Assembly: GCF_001613795.1 (NCBI RefSeq)
Contig: NZ_LPVZ01000018.1
Span: forward strand, 124,001 to 188,000
Origin: Thalassospira sp. MCCC 1A01148
GTDB taxonomy: Bacteria > Pseudomonadota > Alphaproteobacteria > Rhodospirillales > Thalassospiraceae
Length of the DNA stretch: 64,000 nucleotides
Reading direction: 5' to 3'
Under the pieces are notes generated by a model. That model had not been told where the DNA came from. It worked only from the letters and a program-made list of their open reading frames with translations, and searched no databases. Below, one piece after another: positions 24,306 to 33,253 of this stretch. The position numbers were made by a program, and so were the translations under genes. The number at the start of each line of letters is the position of its first letter. Within the stretch, counting starts at the first letter, position 1.

Positions 24306-25469
24306 TTATGCGTTGGCGATGCTTTGACCGCTTTTCCTTTTTGCCTTGAACGCGGTTGCCGCCGCCGTATAGCCGCCTTCACCGCCATCAAGGAAATGGA
24401 AATGTGCATCGCTTGTGATGGAGGGTACGATGCAGGTCATGATCGCTGTTCGTTGGCGATGGGTGCCATAGTAAATGTCGCCCTGAAGTTCGGCTGCACG
24501 CAGGTGGGCTTCGACTTCTTCGGCGCGTGCCTTGCTGCAATTGACCGTCATCCACAGGCCATCACCGAATTTACGGAAATCGGTGTTGTAGCCTGTGTAA
24601 TCGCGATAGCGCCGTGGATCAAACGCGCCGAGTTTCCAGCCGGTTTTCATCAGGATCACAGCGATCAGCGCAATATAAAACGCCTTGAGCCACGCTTTGA
24701 CATAGCCGCCTTCGTTATGTTTGGTCGCCTCTGCCTCAAGATGCAGACCGGGCGGCGGGAAGGCGACGCCGGGTCCGCTTGCGGGGATCGGGCTGCTTTT
24801 GCGCGGGCTGTCATCAAGTATGGCCAGAAGATCGTTGACCGTGGAATCAAACCGTGCGCGGTTGTCGCACGGGGCGACAATGATCGACAGGATGACATCG
24901 GTGCCATCTGCGCGGATCGGGGACCAGCGGCATGACAGCCCGGTCAGATCCGGGCGATGGCCAGACGGGGCAGGCGCAATCAGGTTCTGGCCGTGTTTCA
25001 TCTGATCTTCGGCCCATTGCATGCCGCCGCCTGCGAACATCGCATAGGATACCGGATCGGATACCGCATATCGGGCAACGCGCACATCACGATTTGCCGC
25101 GCGGATATCGGCGATCTGAACCAGACCGACGCGAAGCTCAAGATCCAGTGTCTCCGCCGCCCAGGTGGCGGTGGTCGCCATCGCATTGCGCACAGCGTCA
25201 ATTTTGTCGGGCGGGCAGGCAAAACTTGCGCCATCGCCGCCAAACAGGAACGGATAATCCGAATGGCCAAGCGCGTTGCTGACCGCGCAAATGACCGAGG
25301 CCCCGACCATATTGACATCCTTGAAGCGACCGGCCTCGACCGCCTTGGTCGAACCGACAATATCAGACGTGCCCACCCACCAGTCATCTGGCAGGGCATG
25401 GTACACCGTGCCATCAAGGACCTTGGCGAAGTCGTCAAACGTCGGAATGTCGCGATAAAGGTTGGTCAC
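24306..25469 (-). CDS. DUF3095 family, class III cyclase-like protein
   Basis: Protein of 387 residues. The first part carries cyclase-like elements, DWWVGTSDIVGSTKAVEAG near 29-47 and YPFLFGGDGASFACP near 72-86. They resemble the two acidic metal-binding strands of class III nucleotide cyclases, and members are often called adenylate cyclase-like without proof. A hydrophobic span, AFYIALIAVILMKTGW, lies near 258, followed by a compact second domain with RDYTGYNTDFRKFGDGLWM. Start codon is GTG at 25469. Whether it makes a cyclic nucleotide is unknown. It is followed by 239 bp before the MFS start and has no obvious partner. Confidence 0.75.
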   Translation of the reverse strand: MTNLYRDIPTFDDFAKVLDGTVYHALPDDWWVGTSDIVGSTKAVEAGRFKDVNMVGASVICAVSNALGHSDYPFLFGGDGASFACPPDKIDAVRNAMATTATWAAETLDLELRVGLVQIADIRAANRDVRVARYAVSDPVSYAMFAGGGMQWAEDQMKHGQNLIAPAPSGHRPDLTGLSCRWSPIRADGTDVILSIIVAPCDNRARFDSTVNDLLAILDDSPRKSSPIPASGPGVAFPPPGLHLEAEATKHNEGGYVKAWLKAFYIALIAVILMKTGWKLGAFDPRRYRDYTGYNTDFRKFGDGLWMTVNCSKARAEEVEAHLRAAELQGDIYYGTHRQRTAIMTCIVPSITSDAHFHFLDGGEGGYTAAATAFKAKRKSGQSIANA

Positions 25470-25523
25470 ATCGGTCTCACAATTGCGCTGAATGCGGTGG
25501 AAATCGACAGACCCGGTCCGCCA

Positions 25524-25742
25524 TTAATAATGCGGTGGCGGTGCGTCGTCTTCGGGTGCTGTACGCAGGAAATCAATCATGCGTTTAATATCAGACGACA
25601 TTAATTTGTTGTGGCGTTCAAGCACATCAATGCGGTCCCATTGGGATTTGATCATGTCAGACAGGTCGCTGACGACTGTTTCCATATGGGAAAGCTGTAT
25701 TTCGAGCTCTGTAACGCGGCTGTCGATTTCTTCGTGGCTCAT
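25524..25742 (-). CDS. slyX: SlyX family protein
   Basis: Coiled-coil protein of 72 residues. The whole length is heptad-patterned (SRVTELEIQLSHMETVVSDL, then RIDVLERHNKLM), and it ends in DDAPPPHY, the characteristic SlyX C-terminus. Function is unknown across the family. ATG 25742 gives the standard SlyX length; the frame is open upstream to 25859, but that extension would be Cys- and Tyr-rich and non-helical, so I reject it. It lies 54 bp upstream of the DUF3095 gene in the same orientation and may share its transcript. Confidence 0.9.
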   Translation of the reverse strand: MSHEEIDSRVTELEIQLSHMETVVSDLSDMIKSQWDRIDVLERHNKLMSSDIKRMIDFLRTAPEDDAPPPHY

Positions 25743-25872
25743 GGTTGTATCTTTTGTAAGTAGCATCGGTTGCGGGGACTTGTAACGCGACTTGCGGTAT
25801 ATGCAAGCCTGTGGCACGACTGCCGGGTGGTCATGTGACTGCGCCTGTGACCCTAACATATCTGGATGGCTG

Positions 25873-26418
25873 ATGACCGATTTATCCGTACTCGCCCTTG
25901 TTGGGGTTATTTTGGCGTTGATTTTGGTTTATGCAATCCGTCTGCGTGCCGTTCCGATGCCAACATCGGCAAAGGCGGCGAACGAAATCATCGCCTATAT
26001 TCCCAACGACACCAGGGCCGTGACGGATTTCGGGTCCGGTTGGGGGGATATGGCGCTGGCGATTGCCCGTGCGCGACCAGATATCAAAGTAACCGGTATC
26101 GAACTGTCGCCAATCCCCTATGCCATCAGCCGTATGCGCAGCATTCTGGCGGCGACGCCCAACCTTGATTTCATCCGTGCAGATTATCGATCCCTTGATC
26201 GTGATCCGGGGGATGTTGTGGTCTGCTTTGTCGATCCGCGTGCGATGGAGGATATCGGCGATGTGCTTTCGCAACGGATGGCGAGCGGGGGCATTGTTCT
26301 ATCACGCGCCTTTGCCATTCCCGGCTGGCAGGCCTTTGGCGAGGTGCCGATGAAAACCGGGAACGACCGCCTTTATCTGTATCGGATCGGAAGTCACAAG
26401 TCGGGTATTGTCGCGTGA
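25873..26418 (+). CDS. membrane-anchored class I methyltransferase
   Basis: Protein of 181 residues. An N-terminal hydrophobic span (LSVLALVGVILALILVYAI) anchors it in the inner membrane. The soluble part has SAM motif I VTDFGSGWGDMALAIA near 55-70, then VTGIELSPIPYAISRMR and FIRADYRSL. DVVVCFVDPRAMEDI takes the place of motif IV. Substrate unknown; a lipid or membrane-associated substrate fits the anchor. I choose ATG 25873 at the start of the membrane segment; upstream sequence in frame encodes a Cys-rich stretch without family character. It is divergent from slyX. Confidence 0.75.
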   Translation: MTDLSVLALVGVILALILVYAIRLRAVPMPTSAKAANEIIAYIPNDTRAVTDFGSGWGDMALAIARARPDIKVTGIELSPIPYAISRMRSILAATPNLDFIRADYRSLDRDPGDVVVCFVDPRAMEDIGDVLSQRMASGGIVLSRAFAIPGWQAFGEVPMKTGNDRLYLYRIGSHKSGIVA

Positions 26419-26431
26419 TCTTGCGGGCAGC

Positions 26432-26683
26432 CTAGTTGGTATGTCCGCAACAACTTCCGTCCGAGCCGCGACCATGCAACTGGATTGGCGGGCAGGGGAC
26501 GGTGCCATAAGAGCAGAAAACACAGCAATCACCGGGCTTGGGGCGCAAAACTGCACCACATCCCTTGCAGTCATAAAAATACTGGCAGGCATCGGTCGGC
26601 ATGGTTTCGCTTTCAACATGTCCACATTCCGGACAGGTCAGAACCGATACCAGTTCGACGTTTTCAGGGTCAGTCTTCTTCAT
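26432..26683 (-). CDS. GDCCVxC domain cysteine-rich protein
   Basis: Protein of 83 residues with nine to ten cysteines. It starts with a zinc-ribbon-like CPECGH, continues with CQYFYDCKGC, and then shows GDCCVFCSYGTVPCPPIQ, the signature of the GDCCVxC family. Some members replace a Cys by selenocysteine; here all positions are ordinary codons. Members are small, probably metal-binding or redox-active, and are often met near metal-resistance genes; no metal transporter is adjacent here. Its start overlaps the end of the dehydrogenase gene by 14 bp, so the two are likely cotranscribed. Confidence 0.85.
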   Translation of the reverse strand: MKKTDPENVELVSVLTCPECGHVESETMPTDACQYFYDCKGCGAVLRPKPGDCCVFCSYGTVPCPPIQLHGRGSDGSCCGHTN

Positions 26684-27554
26684 AAACTTTGATCAATGCT
26701 GAATGGTCCAGATCGCCATCGCCCATGTCGATCAGCTCGTCATAAAGCTCCATGGCAAGGCGGGTGATTGGCAGTTCGACGCCCAGTTCCCCTTCGGAAA
26801 ACTCAAGCGCCTGAAACAGGTCCTTGCGCTGGGTGACGACCTTGCCACCCGGCTCGAAATTACGTTCGATCATGCGTTCGCCGTGCTTTTGCAAGATGGC
26901 GGAATCTGCAAAGCCCCCCGTCAGTGCCGAGCGCAGTTTTTCAAGATCGACATCGGCTTCGTCGGCCATCGAAAACGCCTCTGCAACCGCACCAATGGTG
27001 ATGCCGACAATCATCTGGTTTGCCGCCTTGGCGATCTGGCCGCAGCTGACATCACCGACATGGGTAACGCGTGAACCCAGCACATCAAAGATGCGATGAA
27101 CACGGTCAAAATCTTCTTTGGCTGCGCCGACCATGATCGAAAGTGTGCCGCTTTCAGCACCATGTGTGCCACCCGATACCGGGGCATCGATCCATGTGCC
27201 GCCGGCATCCTCGACCGCATCGGCAAAACGACGGGTCGCCTCGACCGACGTGGTGCCCATGTCAATCACGATGGTGCCTTCCTCGATGCCGTCAATGATG
27301 CCGTCCTCGCCCAGAAGCACGTTTTCAAGGGCCACCGTATTGGCAACACAGATGATCACGATGTCGGCCTCAGCCGTGGCGTCAGCCGGGGTGCCTGCAG
27401 TTGCAATGCCAAGGTCTTCGAAGGCATTGAGTGTTTCGGGATTGCGGGTGTTGACGGTCAGAACCGCACCGGCCTTTTCAAGATTGAGCGCCATCGGACG
27501 CCCCATCAATCCAAGTCCGATGAAGGCAATGTTTTCCCCGGAAAGAGCGGTCAT
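26670..27554 (-). CDS. beta-hydroxyacid dehydrogenase (3-hydroxyisobutyrate/tartronate-semialdehyde reductase family)
   Basis: NAD(P)-dependent oxidoreductase of 294 residues. The Rossmann motif is IAFIGLGLMGRPMALNL near 9-25, and the family segment DAPVSGGTHGAESGTLSIMVGA lies near 122-143. The catalytic Lys is in GQIAKAANQMIVG near 171-183. Likely substrates are 3-hydroxyisobutyrate, tartronate semialdehyde or succinate semialdehyde; eyes alone cannot separate them. AAGGGA is placed well before the ATG at 27554. It is the first gene of a pair with the GDCCVxC gene. The 273 bp upstream up to the TerB-like gene hold nothing I recognise. Confidence 0.87.
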   Translation of the reverse strand: MTALSGENIAFIGLGLMGRPMALNLEKAGAVLTVNTRNPETLNAFEDLGIATAGTPADATAEADIVIICVANTVALENVLLGEDGIIDGIEEGTIVIDMGTTSVEATRRFADAVEDAGGTWIDAPVSGGTHGAESGTLSIMVGAAKEDFDRVHRIFDVLGSRVTHVGDVSCGQIAKAANQMIVGITIGAVAEAFSMADEADVDLEKLRSALTGGFADSAILQKHGERMIERNFEPGGKVVTQRKDLFQALEFSEGELGVELPITRLAMELYDELIDMGDGDLDHSALIKVYEED

Positions 27555-27827
27555 GACAGCGGTCCCTTTGTGTGACGGTAGCTATATCTGAACTGGCGAC
27601 GCGAAACCGGTCCGCGCCCATGGGCCCGAAACCGGCAAATTTTGTTGGCTAGGCCATATCACATTGTGGCTTTTACATAAGCAGCGATTTGAGGGCGCAA
27701 CGCCCAAAATGCGCTTCGGGTTCCACAAATTTGTTCATACAGGCCCAACACTTTGTTGGAATGCTGAAGTAAATACTCTTTCTGCAGCGAGGATGCGTGG
27801 GATCACGCCGCAAACAACGCCGAGAAA

Positions 27828-28241
27828 TCAGAAATCGCCGGGCCGGACATAGCGCGCAGCCATGGCGCGTTCAATGGCCGATCCAACCAGCCGGTCAAGG
27901 TCAAGCCGGTGGCGCAGCAATTCAAGAATGCGCAGTTCTTCCTGGCTGATTTCACTATCGGACAGGACGATTTCACAGGCAAAGACATAGGCCGTTTCGC
28001 GCAATTTGCGCGGCAGGGCATCGCGGATCAAATCAAGCGCGCGGTCCATGCCGTCTTCTTCGCCAAGCAGCTTTGCGCAATCGCGTGCAACGCTGGTCAC
28101 ACCTTCATTTTCAAATCCGGCAAAAATCGGAAGATAACGGACCCGACGGCCCATGGCAGAAAGTTCGGCATCGGTAATATCGTTATCGGCGGCCGAAACC
28201 ATAACCATTGTGTAGATCAAGGCGTCCTGATGCGAAATCAC
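27828..28241 (-). CDS. TerB-like protein with GTG start
   Basis: Cytoplasmic helical protein of 137 residues of the TerB-like group. It shows DALIYTMVMVSAADNDITDAEL near 5-26, a helical centre, and a second, similar acidic repeat VLSDSEISQEELRILELLRH near 97-116. The two acidic turns (ADNDITDAEL and SDSEISQEEL) are the TerB metal-site pattern. Start is GTG at 28241, preceded at ideal distance by AAGGAG; the open frame runs far upstream to 28604 but that part lacks TerB character. The divergent gene is a large c-di-GMP signalling protein. Confidence 0.8.
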   Translation of the reverse strand: MISHQDALIYTMVMVSAADNDITDAELSAMGRRVRYLPIFAGFENEGVTSVARDCAKLLGEEDGMDRALDLIRDALPRKLRETAYVFACEIVLSDSEISQEELRILELLRHRLDLDRLVGSAIERAMAARYVRPGDF

Positions 28242-28606
28242 GTTGGCTGCTCCTTTTCTGAGCGGTTCTCTGAAATGCTGTTCATCCAGACATCTGACGA
28301 TCCTGTCCGGGCAGTGTGAAAACCACCGAGCCAGCTGATGGTATGCCGATAAGCATCCATGGGCAACAGTTAAGCGATTAAATTTCAGGGATTTTAAGGA
28401 ATATGTAGTGAAATCGTCGTCATTCTGTTGCCGTCGGTCGTGCGGGTATTGAAAGCCGCGAAAAGTGGCATGCGCGATCCTGAAAACAAAAACGGATGCC
28501 GTGACAAAATCACACGCAGAATGATTGCGGTAATCGGTTGTGATGGGGGAAATTTTGGCTTTGCACTGCATGGGGTAGCAGTTATGGTCGCGCAGCGACA
28601 ACAAAC
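28242..28606. promoter_or_regulatory. 365-bp divergent intergenic region
   Basis: This region separates the leftward TerB-like gene from the rightward PAS/GGDEF/EAL gene. AAGGAG at its left end is the ribosome site of the GTG-started gene. The central part near 28370-28410 is AT-rich and may hold promoters. I see no convincing gene, terminator or repeat in it, and no clear Shine-Dalgarno before the ATG at 28607. Confidence 0.4.
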
Positions 28607-31600
28607 ATGATGAATAAAGCCGCTATGGGAGACATCAACGCAATCAATTCCGTCAATACGTTGTCGGCGTTGATCAGCCATCTGTGTTTGCCGTCTGGAG
28701 CATATGATCCAGACGAAGGACGAATTTTGGTAAATGATGCGTGGTGTGAAGCATTTGATCGCAACCTGTTAGCTGGTGAATGGCTGTCTTTGGATGACAA
28801 TGACGTCCTGCGCGAACCGCTTGACGAGCTGGCAGAGCAGCTGCGCGATAACGGCGGTTACCATCATGTCGAATGCGAGTTGCATGATAACAAGCGCGTC
28901 TTCCTTGGGTGGAAGCTGACGATCGGACGTCAGACCTTTATCCGGTTCACAAAGATCAAGGCGAATTTCTTTTCGGGCGTCGGGTCGCTTATTTCACCCC
29001 AGCCGGTTTTGCTTGTCGAAAACAACGGCAAGCTGCGCAGTGCAAACTGCGCGGCAGAGCAGCTTGCACTTGAAATGGGCCTTGCATCGCCGCTTGATCT
29101 GACCCACCCGCGTGATCAGCGTGCATTGGTTGGCAAGGATGGCCCACAGTTCAATTCCGATAACACGCGCACCGTGCATTACGGACAGCGTTTCTTCCAG
29201 TGGCAATATATCACGCTTGATACGTCGGGCTGTCTGGTGCTGTTCGGGCAGGAGCACACCCGCGAGGAAAGCTATCGACGTGCCCTTGAACATGCCGTGC
29301 ACGGGATCATCGAACTCAATGCCGAAGGCACGATTACCAATGTGAACGAAGAAACGGCCTCTTTGTTCAATTACGGGTCGGTGCGGGAATTGACCCAGTC
29401 GTATCTGCGCCATCCGGAAACCTTTTATGCCAATGACAGCGACCGCATTCAGCTGCGTCGCGACCTTGCAACCGGCAAGGGTGTGCATGCCCGCGATATT
29501 GAAATGCGCCGTGCGGATGGAAGCCAGGTTTGGGTAAGGCTCAATGCCACCGAAATTCGCGGCGAGGGCGGCATTCTTCTGGGCTATAGCGTTACCATGA
29601 CCGATATCACCAAAAACCGGCAGGCCGAATATGACCTGCGCCGGCGTCAGGAAAGATATCGTGCGCTCGTCCAGACGGCTGGCAGCGTGATCATGTTCCT
29701 TGATGCCGAGGGACGCATTCTGGAATACAACCGCGAATGCGAATGGACATTCGGATATTCCTGGATGGAAGCCGCCGGTCAGAACTTTTTTGACTTCCTG
29801 CTTGTTGAGGATGACCGGGCGCGCGTGCGCATGGCCGTGCGGCGCTTGCTGTCTGGCGAGATCATCAAGGATGAGGTTTTCTCGTTCAAGCGCCGGGACG
29901 GTGAAGTCCGCCTGTTGCAATGGAATGCGCGGGCCCACTTTGGCGAAGACGGCGATGTTGCGGGTGTGATCTGTATTGGTCAGGACGTGACAGAGAAACT
30001 GTCTGTCGAGCGCGCCTTGCGCCATGCCGAGGAAAAATTCCGCGGCATTTTCGAAAATTCGGCAGAAGGCCTGTTTCAAAGCATGCCGCTTGGCCCGGTG
30101 CATTCCGCCAACCCGGCCTTTGCATCCATTCTGGGCTATGAAACGGTCGAGGATCTGCTGGCAAAAGAACAGGACTGGTCTTTCCATTATCTGAACCCGG
30201 TCAGTCGCTTGCGCATTACCGGCCGGTTGCTGCGCGACGGGTCTGTGCACGGGTTTGAAACGGAAATGCGCCGCGCGGATGGCAAGATCATCTGGGTCGA
30301 GGAAAATGCCCGCCTGGTCCGTGACGAGCAGGGGCGACCTGTTCTGATTGATGGATCAATTACCGATATTACCGACCGCAAACGCAGCGAAGCACGCATT
30401 CAGTTCCTTGCCCATCATGATGGCCTGACCGGGCTGCCCAACCGGACCTTGTTCCAGGAACGGCTGGCCGCCGCGGTGGAGCGCAGCAAACGCGAACGAT
30501 GCCATTTTGTCCTGATGATGTTTGATCTAGATAACTTCAAGGACATCAATGACACCCTTGGGCATCCGATTGGCGACCTACTCTTACAGGGTGTAGGTGA
30601 ACGCATGCGCGTCTGCCTGCGCAACGAGGATGTTGTCGCACGTCTGGGCGGGGACGAATTTGCCGTCCTGATCCACGAGCCGGGATCGATCGAGGAAGTG
30701 ACCTTTGTCGCGCAGCGGCTGATTGAGCGTGTTTCGGAACGTTTCATGCTTGATGGCAACGAAGTGCAGGCATCGACCTCTGTCGGGATATGCATGTATC
30801 CGCAAGATGGTCGCGATGAAAAGGACCTGCTGCGCAATGCCGACCTTGCGCTTTATTGCTCCAAGGCGGAAGGCCGCAATCGCTATCACTTCTTTGAGCC
30901 GAAACTTCAGGTCGAGGTTCAGGAACGCAAGGCGATGGAGCGCGACCTTAGCCACGCAATCGAAAATGACGAGCTGGAGCTGTTCTATCAGCCAATCATT
31001 GATATTGGCGGTCAACGTATCATTGGCATGGAAGCACTGGTGCGCTGGTTTAACCCGTCACGCGGTCAGGTCAGCCCGGTCGATTTTATCCCGGTGGCCG
31101 AACGCATGGGCATCATTGCCGATATCGGCAAATGGGTGTTGAAACGCGCCTGTGAACAGACCAAGGCATGGCGTGATGCGGGCTTTGGCGAACTGACCAT
31201 TTCGGTCAACTTGTCGCCGCTTGAGCTTGCCCGCCATGAAGACCTGATTGAAAGTGTCGGCGAAGTTCTGTCACGGACCGAACTTGATCCCCATCAGTTG
31301 CAGTTCGAAGTGACCGAAGGTGCCGTGATGGACAATCCGCGCGAAGCAGCGATCACGCTGGGCATCCTGCGAAATCAGGGCATTCGGATTGCCATTGACG
31401 ATTTCGGCACCGGGTATTCGTCGCTGGCCTATCTCAAACGGTTCCCGGTGGACAAGATCAAGATCGACCGGTCCTTCATCATTGATATCGACAGTTCCGA
31501 CGGGAATGCCGCCATCGTGCGGGCGGTTGTCTTCCTGGCCAGGTCGTTTGGTATGGCGATCAATGTCGAAGGTATCGAAACCAAGACCCAGCTTGAACAT

Positions 31601-31729
31601 ATTGCGTCCGAAGGCGTCGATGAAGTTCAGGGCTTCTATTTCAGCAGGCCGATCAGCGCCACCGAAATGGAGGCCTTGCTCAAGGAAAACCTTAGTCTGC
31701 CGGTCCGGTTCCCGGTGGCTCAGACGTAA
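28607..31729 (+). CDS. multi-PAS GGDEF/EAL c-di-GMP signalling protein
   Basis: Cytoplasmic protein of 1040 residues without membrane spans. Three or more PAS domains occupy about 100-590 (for example HAVHGIIELNAEGTITNVNE, TAGSVIMFLDAEGRILEYN and FENSAEGLFQSMP). A diguanylate cyclase domain follows with the linker AHHDGLTGLPNRTLF and intact RLGGDEFAVLI near 678-688. Last is a phosphodiesterase domain with GMEALVRWFNP near 805-815 and DDFGTGYSSLAYLK near 931. Both catalytic signatures look complete, so both activities are possible. Start is the ATG pair at 28607/28610 or ATG 28625. It has its own downstream terminator. Confidence 0.93.
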   Translation: MMNKAAMGDINAINSVNTLSALISHLCLPSGAYDPDEGRILVNDAWCEAFDRNLLAGEWLSLDDNDVLREPLDELAEQLRDNGGYHHVECELHDNKRVFLGWKLTIGRQTFIRFTKIKANFFSGVGSLISPQPVLLVENNGKLRSANCAAEQLALEMGLASPLDLTHPRDQRALVGKDGPQFNSDNTRTVHYGQRFFQWQYITLDTSGCLVLFGQEHTREESYRRALEHAVHGIIELNAEGTITNVNEETASLFNYGSVRELTQSYLRHPETFYANDSDRIQLRRDLATGKGVHARDIEMRRADGSQVWVRLNATEIRGEGGILLGYSVTMTDITKNRQAEYDLRRRQERYRALVQTAGSVIMFLDAEGRILEYNRECEWTFGYSWMEAAGQNFFDFLLVEDDRARVRMAVRRLLSGEIIKDEVFSFKRRDGEVRLLQWNARAHFGEDGDVAGVICIGQDVTEKLSVERALRHAEEKFRGIFENSAEGLFQSMPLGPVHSANPAFASILGYETVEDLLAKEQDWSFHYLNPVSRLRITGRLLRDGSVHGFETEMRRADGKIIWVEENARLVRDEQGRPVLIDGSITDITDRKRSEARIQFLAHHDGLTGLPNRTLFQERLAAAVERSKRERCHFVLMMFDLDNFKDINDTLGHPIGDLLLQGVGERMRVCLRNEDVVARLGGDEFAVLIHEPGSIEEVTFVAQRLIERVSERFMLDGNEVQASTSVGICMYPQDGRDEKDLLRNADLALYCSKAEGRNRYHFFEPKLQVEVQERKAMERDLSHAIENDELELFYQPIIDIGGQRIIGMEALVRWFNPSRGQVSPVDFIPVAERMGIIADIGKWVLKRACEQTKAWRDAGFGELTISVNLSPLELARHEDLIESVGEVLSRTELDPHQLQFEVTEGAVMDNPREAAITLGILRNQGIRIAIDDFGTGYSSLAYLKRFPVDKIKIDRSFIIDIDSSDGNAAIVRAVVFLARSFGMAINVEGIETKTQLEHIASEGVDEVQGFYFSRPISATEMEALLKENLSLPVRFPVAQT

Positions 31730-31762
31730 ACCGACCCACCGGCACATTCCGATTGATGGACC

Positions 31763-31805
31763 AAAAAAGGCGCACCACGATAATTCGCGGTGCGCTTTTT
31801 CTTTG
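31763..31805. terminator. bidirectional intrinsic terminator
   Basis: GCGCACC and GGTGCGC pair around a 12-base loop, with six A residues before and TTTTT after the stem. It can stop the rightward PAS/GGDEF/EAL transcript and the leftward Crp/Fnr transcript, whose stop codons flank it. Confidence 0.88.
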
Positions 31806-31819
31806 CGTCGACAGGCGGT

Positions 31820-32464
31820 TTAGGCCGCCGATTGTTGTTGCGGTTCGCCCGCCACCTTGCAGAGCTTGTCACGGTCAATGCGCATGGTAGAGGGCATACG
31901 CGGGTTGCGCACAATTGCGCCTTCGCGCTTGAGGTTGGCGATCATGCGGCTGGCCGTTTCGGTGGTTGTTGCAACGATATTGCCAAGCTTCTCGCGGTTG
32001 GGCAGTGACACCAGATCATTGTGTGCAGACCACAGCAGGAACCGACAAATCCGGCGCATGGCCGAACCGGTGCCAAAGCTGATCTTGAGTTGCTGACCAT
32101 CCATGACCTCGCTTGCCAAAAGCGACGTGACTGCCGCCTGAATGCCCGGATCATTTTGCTGGGCAAGGCGGATCCGTTGTATCGGGATACGCTTGATAAC
32201 CGACGGCGCGATGGTTTCGATCACCAGCGTCGGGTCGGTTACGGCCAGCATTTCAAGGCCGATCGGATCGCCGGGGCGGTAGACCCGACAAACCTGTCTT
32301 TCGCCTTGTCTGGTGTATCTGCAACGCAGGGCCAGTCCGGTTTGTACAATGTAGATGTATGTATGGTCCTCGCTGTGATGTCCGATGCTGGCATCGGACG
32401 GCAATGACAGGACGGTTGGTTCGGCAAGTTTTTCCAATACGTGCAAGGCGTCGTCTTTGTTCAT
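31820..32464 (-). CDS. Crp/Fnr family transcriptional regulator
   Basis: Regulator of 214 residues. The N-terminal cyclic-nucleotide-binding-type domain includes YIYIVQTGLALRCRYT, VCRVYRPGDPIGLEML and a dimer helix. The C-terminal winged helix has VSLPNREKLGNIVATTTETA and SRMIANLKREGAIVRNP. There is no N-terminal Cys cluster, so it is not an oxygen sensor of the Fnr iron-sulphur type; its effector is unknown. ATG 32464 has GGGAG six bases upstream and gives the usual family length, so I prefer it to 32623. Its 200-bp upstream region reaches the DUF2946 stop and shows no clear target site. Confidence 0.88.
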   Translation of the reverse strand: MNKDDALHVLEKLAEPTVLSLPSDASIGHHSEDHTYIYIVQTGLALRCRYTRQGERQVCRVYRPGDPIGLEMLAVTDPTLVIETIAPSVIKRIPIQRIRLAQQNDPGIQAAVTSLLASEVMDGQQLKISFGTGSAMRRICRFLLWSAHNDLVSLPNREKLGNIVATTTETASRMIANLKREGAIVRNPRMPSTMRIDRDKLCKVAGEPQQQSAA

Positions 32465-32665
32465 GGGGGGCTCCCATTGGCAAATTTTCTGATACGCGGC
32501 AACGTCGTCGCGTATCGACACCAGTCTGTGAGCCGGGATGTCCCGGAAGTTGCCGGTTTTACCGGCTAGCATGGGATGATGATCGGATAGAACCACGTCC
32601 GTCAGATACAGTTGTGGCGTCAAGTTGCCATCAAGGCACTGGCAAAGCGGTGCTTGGAATTCCGA

Positions 32666-33169
32666 TCAGATGGCGACCGGCGGTGCGCGCGGAGATGCGG
32701 CAATCGGGCAGAAATCGTGCAGACGTGCCGTAATATGAAGGGCGGTGACCTGATTAGACAGCCGGATGCGATGGATCAGCGGCAATTCAGGTTCTACCGG
32801 CATGCCGACCACATGGTTGCCAAGGCCGCAACTGGCGCACTGGAAGCCATCGAAGGCGTCGGAACTGTGTGGATTAGCAGTGCGATCTGCGGCAAGGTCG
32901 GCCGGCACCGAAATGGTTTTGATGCCATTTGCAGTACAGATAATGAGCGGGACATAGGTCTGGGAAACTTCCGTGTTCGACGTCGGCACTGTTTCAAGCG
33001 CGACAGGCGCGTGCATGAACCCGAAAAACAGCGCGTTGACCAGCAACAGCCAAGCCACACAAAGTGACAGGGTGCGTCGTGCAACCAAGCTGTTGAGCGG
33101 TGTGAAATACACGGGTTTCCATCCAGATTGGATAAGGTCTGGAATTTGATAGACCCTTGAAACCCCCAT
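32666..33169 (-). CDS. DUF2946-like membrane-anchored protein
   Basis: Protein of up to 167 residues with one hydrophobic segment (TLSLCVAWLLLVNALFFGFM) serving as signal or anchor. After it come PLIICTANGIKTISVPAD and FQCASCGLGNH, matching the CTADG...C-x-x-C layout of DUF2946. Such proteins tend to accompany copper or TonB-linked functions, but no such genes are adjacent here. The start is unsettled: ATG 33169 lacks a ribosome site, while an in-frame GTG about 20 codons later has GGAAA before it. Candidate metal ligands are the three Cys and the His residues of the C-terminal part. Confidence 0.6.
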   Translation of the reverse strand: MGVSRVYQIPDLIQSGWKPVYFTPLNSLVARRTLSLCVAWLLLVNALFFGFMHAPVALETVPTSNTEVSQTYVPLIICTANGIKTISVPADLAADRTANPHSSDAFDGFQCASCGLGNHVVGMPVEPELPLIHRIRLSNQVTALHITARLHDFCPIAASPRAPPVAI

Positions 33170-33253
33170 GTCAAAGCATCGAATTGTGAACCAGTTATCA
33201 GTTTTTCTTTATAATCGTTCTGATATGCCGGGCCATGCCCGGCACACCCTTGG

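Noticed and set aside
28994-30250. 418-residue leftward open frame
   Set aside because: Antisense to the PAS/GGDEF/EAL gene, whose protein is clearly recognisable.
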